DNA of 64,000 nt from an uncultured Clostridia bacterium (GTDB lineage: Bacteria > Bacillota > Clostridia > UMGS1883), in contig CANQRB010000007.1 in the NCBI GenBank assembly GCA_947626145.1, positions 61,468 to 125,467 of the forward strand, written 5' to 3'. Of the stretch, positions 45,435-52,742 are shown piece after piece. The position numbers and the translations under genes are program-made. Position 1 is the first letter of the stretch. The number at the start of each line of letters is the position of its first letter. Under the pieces are notes generated by a model. That model saw only the letters and a list, made by a program, of their open reading frames with translations, did no database searches and was not told the DNA's origin.

Positions 45435-45710
45435 ATGACAAACACCGAAATGCAAGGCAAGGTAAAGGAGCTCAGGGAGCTCAAGAGGATGGCGGAGGAG
45501 GTAGCCGCCGAGATTACCACGCTGGAGGACGAAATCAAGGCGGAGCTCACGGCCCGCTGTATGGAGGAGGTAATCGCCGGGGATTACAAAATCCGGTGGA
45601 CTACCGTAACGAGCAGCCGCTTTGACAGCGGGAGCTTCAAAAAGGCCCTGCCCGACCTGTACGCCCGGTACTGCAAGGCCGCCACAAGCTGCCGCTTCAG
45701 CGTGGCATAA
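45435..45710 (+). CDS. Conserved small protein of Clostridia elements
   Basis: The 91-residue protein starts at ATG 45435 behind AAGGAGAAA and a consensus promoter. It begins with a coiled-coil helix (MQGKVKELRELKRMAEEVAA, ITTLEDEIKAEL) and ends YARYCKAATSCRFSVA. Such proteins are frequent in prophages and conjugative elements of Clostridia; I know no function. Confidence 0.7.
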   Translation: MTNTEMQGKVKELRELKRMAEEVAAEITTLEDEIKAELTARCMEEVIAGDYKIRWTTVTSSRFDSGSFKKALPDLYARYCKAATSCRFSVA

Positions 45711-45789
45711 ACAAAAATGACGCTTGTGGAGCAATCACAAGCGCCAAGTACCACTAACCACCATGACAATTGACAGCGGGTACAGCTTA

Positions 45790-45818
45790 ATTATACTCCG
45801 CCCGCTGTCGGTTGTCAA
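45790..45818 (-). promoter_or_regulatory. Consensus sigma-A promoter with operator-like dyad, copy 2
   Basis: TTGACA, 17 bp and TATAAT on the minus strand, pointing into the 3' end of the gene at 45435-45710. GACAGCGGG (45772-45780) and CCCGCTGTC (45801-45809) form an inverted repeat around the -10. The block repeats 43336-43382. Confidence 0.6.
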
Positions 45819-45846
45819 GAGATTTTTGAAAGGATTGATTGAAAAA

Positions 45847-46090
45847 ATGCCGCTGTGGAAAAGTCTTTATTGTGAGGCCATGGAAAGGCCCTTAGCTGAA
45901 AACCCGTTGGAAAACCAAGAAACAAGGGAAGCCTATGACAACGCCTACAAGGCCATTGTAGAGCCGTTGCGATGTATTCTTTGCCGCCGATGAGCTCCTT
46001 GTGGCCGCCGTGAGCGTTCATGGGGAGGCAGGCTTTAAGGCGGGGTTTTATGCCGCTGTGGAGCTGTTGACTAAAATGGGAGGCAAGTAA
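45847..46090 (+). pseudogene. Small DUF6809-like protein with frameshift
   Basis: ATG 45847 begins MPLWKSLYCEAMERPLAENP and stops at CILCRR. One base away the frame continues DVFFAADELLVAAVSVHGEA and GFKAGFYAAVELLTKMGGK to TAA 46090, the typical FKxGFxxAxEL end of this small family. One inserted base or a two-base loss near 45970 explains the break. Confidence 0.65.
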
Positions 46091-46123
46091 AGCCCGTGAC
46101 GGTGGAGCGGTATATGATACATA

Positions 46124-46152
46124 AGCGCGGCTTTGGCGGGCCGCGCTTTTTT
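46124..46152 (+). terminator. Terminator
   Basis: GCGCGGC-TTTGGCGG-GCCGCGC followed by TTTTTTAG, on the plus strand. The remaining bases to 46388 hold a short GCCGC/GCGGC hairpin with CTTTTTT and no gene. Confidence 0.75.
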
Positions 46153-46388
46153 AGTGTCCAAAGCGTCCAAAGTGTCCGATAATGGGCCCGGTTTGTGGAA
46201 AAAAGTCAACAAATGTCAACATTCTCTCAACATTCCTCAAGAAGCCGCTTGCGGCCTTTTTTACTTTCACGGTTTTTTACGGTTTTTGTCAGGTTTAAAT
46301 GGGTTTGGGGGGCCTTTTGTTTTTGTTCCACAGCGGGGCGAGTTCCCCTTCTCTCCATGAGCTGCCCCCTTTTTCCGTGATGTGCGCT

Positions 46389-47237
46389 TTATTTGGCAAG
46401 CATGGAAGCAAAAGTCCTTTTCGCGGCGTCGCCCTCCGCGGCCCTGAGACTTCCGCCCCGAATATTTACGGGAGTACAGCGGGCCAGCCGGTCATAAATG
46501 CGCTTGCGTTCTATGACGGCGGGATTTTTAATGTCATTGGGGGAGAGGTTTGTTGTTACGACAATGGGCTTTTTGTCGGTGTACCTTGCGTCAATAACGG
46601 CAAACAATGCCTCGTTTGCGGCCTCTGTATTTTTTTCCGCGCCTATGTCGTCCAAAACAAGTAAATCACAGCCTCGGAGGCGGTCTATAATATTCGCCCT
46701 GTCCCGGCCGTAATTCGCGCTCATAGCGTAAATCAGATCGGTGGTTTTTGTGAAGATCGCCTTGTGACCGCTGTCAATAACGGCATTGGCAACGCAACAG
46801 GCGTAAAAGGTTTTGCCGCTGCCGACATTGCCGGTAAGTAAAAGCCCGATTCCCTCGGCCGCCACTCTTTCAAATTTTTCGGCGTATTTCTTACACAGTT
46901 TGCTCGCCGTTACGTCGTGGCCGTTGTCCACGGCAAAGGTCATACCCCGTAGGGCGGGCTCTTTTATGCCACGCTCACGGTTTCGCTCATTTTTTTCCCT
47001 TAGCGCCGCCTCCTTTTCGGCGGCGGCTCTCCTCTGATTTTCTTCCGTGCGGCATTTACAGTCAATTGTCACGGGCTCGCTTACGCCCTCGGCCCATTGC
47101 TGCCTTGCCGTGCGGCATTTGCCGCAATACCAAAGGCCTTCCCGCTTGTAATCTCCCTCGTCGGGCTCAAATTTCAAAGCCCAGGGAAGAAAGATTTTAT
47201 AAATTTCATCCATGCTCATGTTTGGCGTGTCCGTCAT
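46389..47237 (-). CDS. DnaC/IstB-type ATP-binding helicase loader
   Basis: The 282-residue protein has a Cys-rich N-terminal zinc-like motif (LWYCGKCRTARQQW, IDCKCRTEEN) and the Walker A loop LTGNVGSGKTFYACCV. Walker B follows in CDLLVLDDIGAEKNTEAAN, then an arginine-rich end. It loads the replicative helicase for a phage or plasmid module. It overlaps the DnaD-like gene by four bases. Confidence 0.88.
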   Translation of the reverse strand: MTDTPNMSMDEIYKIFLPWALKFEPDEGDYKREGLWYCGKCRTARQQWAEGVSEPVTIDCKCRTEENQRRAAAEKEAALREKNERNRERGIKEPALRGMTFAVDNGHDVTASKLCKKYAEKFERVAAEGIGLLLTGNVGSGKTFYACCVANAVIDSGHKAIFTKTTDLIYAMSANYGRDRANIIDRLRGCDLLVLDDIGAEKNTEAANEALFAVIDARYTDKKPIVVTTNLSPNDIKNPAVIERKRIYDRLARCTPVNIRGGSLRAAEGDAAKRTFASMLAK

Positions 47238-48019
47238 AAACTCAGCCTCCTTGTTTTTTCCTCCTCAAATTTAAGTCCCTCCGCGTACTTAAACCACTCC
47301 TCGGCCGTAGGCGCCCCGCTGTAATCCTTTTCAACGCCGTGAGGGTCGTTAACCGCTGTCTGCCTGTTATCCTTCTCCCAGTTGCGAACGGCGGCTTTCC
47401 AGTCCTTCATAGGCGACTTACCGACAAGCCAGCCCTTGGAAGCGTAAAAGTTACAAAAGCGCTCCGGGTCTACGTTGTTACGGCGTTCATCACAATAAGC
47501 CCTCACATCATCAAGAGAGGGGGGAGTGAATTTGCCTGGTTTTCCCCTCGCGCTCCCCTTTCCTACACTCACCTTATCTATTCTTGTCTTATCTAATCTA
47601 TACTGAGTATCCATTTCGTGTACATCTTGTACACAGTCTGTATACAAAACGGATACAGACTCAGTTATTCCGTTGTCGGATTGCTCATACTGTCCATTAT
47701 CATTTTTTACAAGCAGGGAATATTCCGCTTGATGGATCGTCTCATGATACCGATCTTTGGCGATGTAATTGTTGATTTTCCAGTGAGTTACAACAATAAC
47801 TCCGCTGTCAAAGGCTATGATAAAGCCCTTTGATGCCAATAGCCGTAAATCGTCAACAGTAGCGCCTACTGCCCTTTGTATCTGCCTGGGATTATTCACA
47901 AAGCCGTCGTCGTCCGCCGACATTGAAAGGTGAAAATATAGGGCCTGAGTGGACAGCGGCATATCGACAAAGGTGTCGCTGCTTGTGATCCGCTTGGAAA
48001 ACATTCGTCTTTCCGCCAT
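47234..48019 (-). CDS. Phage-type replisome organizer (DnaD-like helix-turn-helix protein)
   Basis: The 261-residue protein opens with AERRMFSKRITSSDTFVDMP and PLSTQALYFHLSMSADDDGF, the signature of the replisome organizer winged helix, with later GFIIAFDSGVIVVTHWKINN. The C-terminal DnaD-like part reads YCDERRNNVDPERFCNFYAS and KDWKAAVRNWEKD. It should bind the element's origin and recruit the DnaC-like loader next to it. Confidence 0.88.
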   Translation of the reverse strand: MAERRMFSKRITSSDTFVDMPLSTQALYFHLSMSADDDGFVNNPRQIQRAVGATVDDLRLLASKGFIIAFDSGVIVVTHWKINNYIAKDRYHETIHQAEYSLLVKNDNGQYEQSDNGITESVSVLYTDCVQDVHEMDTQYRLDKTRIDKVSVGKGSARGKPGKFTPPSLDDVRAYCDERRNNVDPERFCNFYASKGWLVGKSPMKDWKAAVRNWEKDNRQTAVNDPHGVEKDYSGAPTAEEWFKYAEGLKFEEEKTRRLSL

Positions 48020-48031
48020 GGCCTGGCCTCC

Positions 48032-48235
48032 TTACACAGCTGACTCAGGCCGGGACATCCATTCAAGCAGTCTGTCCTTGGGCACTATGTACCGCCGGTC
48101 TCCCACCCTCACAGCGGGGAAATCCTTGCGGTGGATAAGCTGATAAGCTATCGGCTCGCTTATCCTCATATAGGCCGCCATTTCCGGCACGGTCAGGCAG
48201 GCGGGCAATTCGTCAATGTTTGTGTAGTTTTTCAT
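48032..48235 (-). CDS. Excisionase-family helix-turn-helix protein
   Basis: The 67-residue protein (LPACLTVPEMAAYMRISEPI, AYQLIHRKDFPAVRVGDRRY) is a MerR-like HTH_17 protein. The ribosome binding site is AAGGGGG. It is the first gene of the replication run and divergent from the repressor. Confidence 0.85.
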   Translation of the reverse strand: MKNYTNIDELPACLTVPEMAAYMRISEPIAYQLIHRKDFPAVRVGDRRYIVPKDRLLEWMSRPESAV

Positions 48236-48275
48236 GTGGTTTAACCCCCTTAGTAACTGTTGATTGCTTTAGTTC

Positions 48276-48387
48276 AAGTTTACTTGCATTATAGCATCCC
48301 ATTTTTGCCAAGTCAAGTACATAATATCAAATAATTGTATAATTTACTTAAATAAGCATTGACAAATTGAGTATGATGCGGTAAAAT
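48276..48387. promoter_or_regulatory. Divergent promoter region between excisionase and repressor genes
   Basis: Plus strand: TTGACA (48359-48364), 17 bp, TAAAAT (48382-48387). Minus strand: TTGACT, 17 bp, TATAAT near 48293. CAAGT-TT-ACTTG (about 48275) and TTTACTTAAATAAG (about 48343) are candidate repressor sites. Confidence 0.65.
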
Positions 48388-48416
48388 ATATTTGTAATAG
48401 TTGGGAGGTAGTTAAA

Positions 48417-49079
48417 ATGACTGAATTAAAATTCGGTGAGCGGATAAAGCGTATACGTGCGACGCAAAAACTGACGCAACAGGCGTTTGCCGATAAAGTC
48501 GGAGTGTCAAAAGCAACTGTCAACTCATGGGAAAACAACGGTAAATTTCCCGCTGTTGATACGGCCGCAAAGATTGCGGATGCTTTTGGCGTGTCCCTTG
48601 ACTGGCTGTGCGGGATTGAGGATAAGGCCGCTCGCAAGATGGAGACATATGGGGATCTGTTTGCGGCGCTGAATGAAATTGTTGTGCGGTTGGGCGATAG
48701 TATATTCTCAATGGCGCGCGTCGAAACGGAAACAAATGATTTTACAAGTAGACCTTGGTATGTAGTAAAAGATGGTATTCTTCGTTTTGATGAAGAAGAA
48801 ATGGGAGTAATTTTTAACGATTGGTCTCAAATACTCGAGTTACACAAAAATAATATTATCAATTCCGCCATGTATAACGCTTGGATAGAAAGCCGCTGTC
48901 GGCTTTTGAGTAAATATTCGCTTGACATAACACAATCAAGCAGCTATGAAAAAAGCGTTGCAAATTTGATTTCCGACTGGCAGGCAGGAGAAAATCGAAC
49001 GGAGGAGCAGCGGAAAGCCGTGCAGGAGCTTATAAGCGCCGCAAATACGGAGGCCCACCATGAGCAAGAGAGCGAATAA
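48417..49079 (+). CDS. XRE/CI-type repressor
   Basis: The 220-residue protein starts at ATG 48417 behind GGGAGG. Its helix-turn-helix (residues 7-62) reads ERIKRIRATQKLTQQAFADK and GVSKATVNSWENNGKFPAVD. A coiled, unassigned C-terminal part follows. No Ser-Lys protease dyad of the LexA type is evident. It probably keeps the element's replication operon silent. Confidence 0.88.
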   Translation: MTELKFGERIKRIRATQKLTQQAFADKVGVSKATVNSWENNGKFPAVDTAAKIADAFGVSLDWLCGIEDKAARKMETYGDLFAALNEIVVRLGDSIFSMARVETETNDFTSRPWYVVKDGILRFDEEEMGVIFNDWSQILELHKNNIINSAMYNAWIESRCRLLSKYSLDITQSSSYEKSVANLISDWQAGENRTEEQRKAVQELISAANTEAHHEQESE

Positions 49080-49465
49080 CATGGTGTATAATAAAAGTGG
49101 TCGGGGGAGGTATCAGCACAGAGACTCGTGTTCCCGGGCCCCACGTGGGCGTTGCTGTGCCAACTCTCATTTTTGTATTCGTTCAGCTCACAGCGGCCCG
49201 CTGTGGGCCTTTTCTTTTGCCTGTTTTCGGCCTGTAAATGCGCACACTAAAACCCCGTTGGGGTAAAAATTGGGGTCAAAAACCTGTTTTTGGACATGAA
49301 AAAAGCCCACAAACCGCTTGGTTGTGGGCTTTTCCTTTGGCGGAGAAGGGGCGAAACCTTTCAATCTCTCGCGTACTTAGTTTTGCCCGCGGTTATGGGC
49401 TTTACGGGCTGTGGAAAACTTTTTTTAGAGGTATAAAATCTGAGCCGTTTCCGTTTGTGTTTCAA
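49080..49465. other. Gene-free right end of the second element
   Basis: It holds a short start-like frame (MSKRANNMVYNKSGRGRYQH), perhaps the beginning of a lost integrase, and the palindrome CCCACGTGGG (49140-49149). A terminator CACAGCGG/CCGCTGTG (49189-49205) with T-rich tail follows. Then come GGGGTAAAAATTGGGGTCA, a 12-bp hairpin AAAAGCCCACAA/TTGTGGGCTTTT (49301-49333) and the TGGCGGAGAAGG repeat (49338-49349). No integrase is present. Confidence 0.55.
49338..49349. other. Possible attachment-site core, right
   Basis: This is the second copy of TGGCGGAGAAGG, 6.25 kb from the copy at 43091. It stands directly after a strong terminator hairpin, as often seen at element ends. Confidence 0.35.
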
Positions 49466-50044
49466 TTATCTTCTAAGCCGGTAAACCCTGTTCCTGTTTC
49501 CGCCCTCGACTGATACGATTCCGTCGTCAATGAGCTTTTTCAGTATCTCCCGCGTCCGTCTGGCGGATATGCCCAGCAAGTCGCTGAGTTCCGAAGCCTT
49601 TGCGGACGGGTTGTCGGTGAGGTACTCAGTTATGGCCTCCAGTTTATCGGCGGTTTTTATCGGCGGTTTTTTTGCTTTATCGGCGGTTTTTATCGGTGGT
49701 TTTTTGTCGGCAGACAATTTTAATGTCAAGGTTATCCTCTCCGGGTTGAAATACTCCCGTATTTCCGGCGCTGGAAACCCAAGTCTGTCCCAAACCATAT
49801 ATATGTTGGGAACGCCGCTGCCAGCCCGCTCACCGATATTTATGAGGTTGAACATTTTGATGAGAGCGGCGTTTCTCGGGTCGGATATGCCGCCGCTCTT
49901 TGCGTCTTCTACGTCAATTCTGAAATTACCGGGATTGGTGATGGTTATTTCATCACTGCTTTTTTTAACAACCACCCCGCCATGACCGTAATAATCTGAG
50001 TTTATGAGCGCGTTTGCCAAAGCCTCTCTCAGCGCCTGATGCAT
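49466..50044 (-). pseudogene. AlbA_2/RecG-like ATP-binding protein, C-terminal part
   Basis: The readable frame (HQALREALANALINSDYYGH, GGVVVKKSSDEITITNPGNF) is the GHKL-like back half of the DNA-binding AlbA_2/'ATP-dependent DNA helicase RecG-related' family. It is followed by a duplicated KKPPIKTADK linker and a winged helix (LSDLLGISARRTREILKKLI). The in-frame text HIDDTP continues upstream to about 50070, where a stop ends it. The AlbA_2 front half is missing, so it is probably a fragment. Confidence 0.7.
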
Positions 50045-50294
50045 CGGCGTATCATCTATGTGGTCACCGCCCCTATTTCAGAAAAGATATAAAATTTGCC
50101 CATTTGTTTCAAGCTCTATTGACTTTTTGAAATGAGCGGGATAAAATATAACTAAGACAAACGAACAGAAAAACTGTTTTACTATCAGGGCGTCAACTAC
50201 TGTGACCTTGCGCCCTCGGTCGAGCCGCCTGTGCAAAAAGCCACAAAACAGGCGGTTGTTCGACAAACCGTAATTTAACGAAGGAGTTAATGTT

Positions 50295-50903
50295 ATGAAT
50301 AATGTTGAACGAAAACAACACGGTTTACCCTATCGCTATGACGATCCCGCGTTACTTGGAGACCAACATATCTATCAGGACAAGATGACAGAGTATAACC
50401 GCACTTTGCCTACCCAGACAAAACTTCGTCAAGAACTTCTTCGTGAGGTATTTGCCGAGGTTGGCACAGGGTGTACGGTCGAAACACCTCTCCACGCAAA
50501 CTGGGGCTGTAAACACGTACATTTGGGCAAAGGAATTTATATCAACTCAAATGTCACATTTGTGGACGATGAGCACATATACATCGGCGACTATTCGATG
50601 ATATCCCCCAATGTTGTTTTTACAACCTCCGGGCACCCCATTTTGCCCGTTTTGCGCGAGCACCACTACGTTTACAACCTTCCAATTCATATTGGGAAAA
50701 ATGTTTGGATAGGCTCAGGTTGTCAAATTATGCCGGGCATTAAGATAGGCGATAATTCCGTTATCGGAGCGGGCAGTGTTGTAACGCATGATATTCCCTC
50801 AAATACGGTGGCCTTTGGTGTCCCTTGCCAAGTTATTCGTGAAATCGGAGAGAAAGACAGAGAGTTTTACTACAAAGACAGAAAACTTGATGTTTGGGAA
50901 TAG
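50295..50903 (+). CDS. Sugar O-acetyltransferase (Maa/LacA family)
   Basis: The 202-residue enzyme transfers acetyl from acetyl-CoA to a sugar hydroxyl. The left-handed beta-helix hexapeptide repeats are clear (VHLGKGIYINSNVTFVDDEH, IGDNSVIGAGSVVTHDIPSN), as is the catalytic His in FTTSGHPILP. The start is ATG 50295 behind AAGGAG. Just upstream a short remnant of another frame (VNYCDLAPSVEPPVQKATKQ) ends at about 50275. The gene stands alone. Confidence 0.92.
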   Translation: MNNVERKQHGLPYRYDDPALLGDQHIYQDKMTEYNRTLPTQTKLRQELLREVFAEVGTGCTVETPLHANWGCKHVHLGKGIYINSNVTFVDDEHIYIGDYSMISPNVVFTTSGHPILPVLREHHYVYNLPIHIGKNVWIGSGCQIMPGIKIGDNSVIGAGSVVTHDIPSNTVAFGVPCQVIREIGEKDREFYYKDRKLDVWE

Positions 50904-50955
50904 CAAAACGCCGTCTCGTTGCGATGCAGATGCCGGCATTTTGAATAAGATAAAA

Positions 50956-51205
50956 AATCCCTCCGGCGCAAGAGGAGGGTTACGCCGGAGGGATTTTATA
51001 CTAATCCTTAATTAAAATCAGGCACCGAGCGGCGAGAATTTTTCGTGTCAGGCAAGGAAGAGGCCGCAGGCAATACTTTGTGTATTGGCAAGGCCGATGA
51101 CGACGCATGGCGCGAAAAAGGCCGTCGCGAATGTCTGATTTTAGTTGGGGATTAGTATTATATCAAAGAGGTCCGCGCCTCTTAATTTTTGCGGCCGGTT
51201 AAGCC
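50956..51205. repeat. 3'-flank repeat, copy B, interrupted by the foldback element
   Basis: AATCCCTCCGGCG/CGCCGGAGGGATT (50956-50995) and, after the inserted element, TTATATCAAAGAGG..CCTCTTAATTTTTGCGGCCGG (51158-51205) match copy A at 6609-6700. Copy A is the uninterrupted form. Confidence 0.75.
50999..51157. mobile_element. Miniature foldback transposable element (MITE), copy 2
   Basis: 159 bp, same ends as copy 1 (TACTAATCC...GGATTAGTA) with about ten mismatches. It sits between the two hairpins of the 3'-flank repeat. Comparison with the empty site at 6650 suggests insertion into TTTTATATATC with a short TA-rich target duplication. Confidence 0.82.
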
Positions 51206-51761
51206 TGAGTCGCGGCGTCCGTCTTGACTCTGCGGAGCGCACCAGACCCGTGCGGTGGAGAGCCACCATTATGGCGGGGATGAGCACAAGCTGGAGAATT
51301 ATTCCGGGGATAGCATTCAGCACCGCTCCGGCGAGGAAAGCCTGCACCGTGAATGTGTTGCCGCCGATGCCAAGGAGAATAATTTCCGCTATTCCCCAAA
51401 CTACCCGACCGGCCAGCATGGCGGCGATAAGGCAGCGGTACAACGCCACAACGCACTGCCAGCGTGAATGGCTGTAAAGCAGTCCTATCACAAGGCCGTA
51501 GGTCATGAGCTCAAGAGCCATGGCTATGGCGTTGGGGTACATGGGCGGCATACCGAAAATCATCGAGCGCAGCAGGGGCAGGATAAAGCCCACGGCGGCA
51601 CCGTATTTCCGGCCGCAGATAAGGCCGCAGAGCAGAACGGGGATGTGCATGGGGCTAAGCATATTGCCGATAGTCTGTATCTGCCCGGTCAGGAAGGGCA
51701 GCACAAAGCCGATGGCCAAAAACATAGCCGCGAGGGTGAGATTTTTTACCGGTTTTTTCAT
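51141..51761 (-). CDS. ECF transporter S component, probably frameshifted near the C-terminus
   Basis: The integral membrane protein of about 200 residues has five or six hydrophobic segments and the typical S-component text TIGNMLSPMHIPVLLCGLIC, then GAAVGFILPLLRSMIFGMPP. It binds a small nutrient (vitamin or precursor) and works with an ECF ATPase module not in this window. In the open frame the last 30 residues run through the conserved 3'-flank repeat and into the foldback element. One base away the frame closes at TAA 51199, exactly at the repeat boundary, suggesting a one-base deletion near 51240. Confidence 0.78.
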   Translation of the reverse strand: MKKPVKNLTLAAMFLAIGFVLPFLTGQIQTIGNMLSPMHIPVLLCGLICGRKYGAAVGFILPLLRSMIFGMPPMYPNAIAMALELMTYGLVIGLLYSHSRWQCVVALYRCLIAAMLAGRVVWGIAEIILLGIGGNTFTVQAFLAGAVLNAIPGIILQLVLIPAIMVALHRTGLVRSAESRRTPRLRLNRPQKLRGADLFDIILIPN

Positions 51762-51815
51762 TGTAATTTCCTCCCTGTTATTTGTATAGATTGTTGGGCA
51801 GAGGGGTGCGCTTTT

Positions 51816-52718
51816 CTAAACAATCAAATCCACCAGCAGCCCCGCCGCCAGCGAGAACACTATCACATAAGCTATGTAGAGAATGAAATTCCTTATCCCC
51901 AGCACGATTTTAAGCGCGCCCAGGTTGGTAATCTTCGTGGCTGGGCCGGTCACCATAAATGAGGCCGCCGCGCCCATGCTCATGCCGTTCATGAGCCATT
52001 CCTGGAGCAGCGGTATTGTCCCGCCGCCGCAGACGTACAGCGGAACGCCGATGGTCGCAGCCATCAGCACCCCGAAGCCCTCGTTTTTGCCGAAAAGGGC
52101 GGCGAAGGCCTCCTGCGGGACATAGCGCTGATAGAGCGCCGTAAGGAATATGCCAAGCAAGAACCACTTGCCCGTGGCCTTGATGTTGCGGCCTATGTTT
52201 TTTAGCAGCCGCATAAGCATATTGGGGTCGGTATCCCGGCTGGCCCGCTCGGAAAAGCCCTCGAAGTTGAAGAAGCTCCTGTCCATGAAAAAGAACCGTA
52301 TCAGCAGACCCGCCACAACTCCGCAGAGGAAGCAGCTCACGAAGCGCACCGTCAGCGCCGTCGGCCCCAGGGCCGCGCTGTAAATGAGGAGCTGAGGATT
52401 TAACAACACGCTGCACATCATGAAGGCGGCCAGGTAGTCGTCCCGCAGGCCCTTTTGGGAAAATGAGGCCGCCAGCGGGATTGTCCCGTACATACATAGG
52501 GGAGAGGCGATGCCCAGCAGCGCCGCCGGTATAAGTCCGAACAGACCTAAGTGCTTGTCCTGAATGGCGACCACCATTTTATGTATTTTTTCCTTGCCGA
52601 ACACGGAAATTACCGAGCCCAGCACTATGCCCAGCGCCCAATACGACACAATTTGGCGGAGCTGCACCTCAAAGTAGTACCAAAGGTAGACGAACTCACG
52701 GCGAAGTATCGACAGCAT
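51816..52718 (-). CDS. YraQ/ArsP-like permease, copy 2
   Basis: The 300-residue membrane protein is nearly identical to the permease at 15472-16377, differing mainly at the two ends and in a few residues (FFMDRSF for FFRDKSF, GGGTIPLL for GGGTILLL). It has about eight hydrophobic segments and the SPLCMYGTIPLAASF motif. It starts 25 bases after the DUF362 fusion gene and precedes the ECF S gene, so the three probably form one operon. The shared neighbour type (DUF362 or lar) at both copies suggests a common pathway. Confidence 0.85.
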   Translation of the reverse strand: MLSILRREFVYLWYYFEVQLRQIVSYWALGIVLGSVISVFGKEKIHKMVVAIQDKHLGLFGLIPAALLGIASPLCMYGTIPLAASFSQKGLRDDYLAAFMMCSVLLNPQLLIYSAALGPTALTVRFVSCFLCGVVAGLLIRFFFMDRSFFNFEGFSERASRDTDPNMLMRLLKNIGRNIKATGKWFLLGIFLTALYQRYVPQEAFAALFGKNEGFGVLMAATIGVPLYVCGGGTIPLLQEWLMNGMSMGAAASFMVTGPATKITNLGALKIVLGIRNFILYIAYVIVFSLAAGLLVDLIV

Positions 52719-52742
52719 TTCTTTGAGGCAGCTCTTTTCTTT

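Noticed and set aside
43091..49349. Complete prophage
   Set aside because: Only regulatory and replication genes are present; no terminase, capsid, tail, lysis or integrase gene was found.
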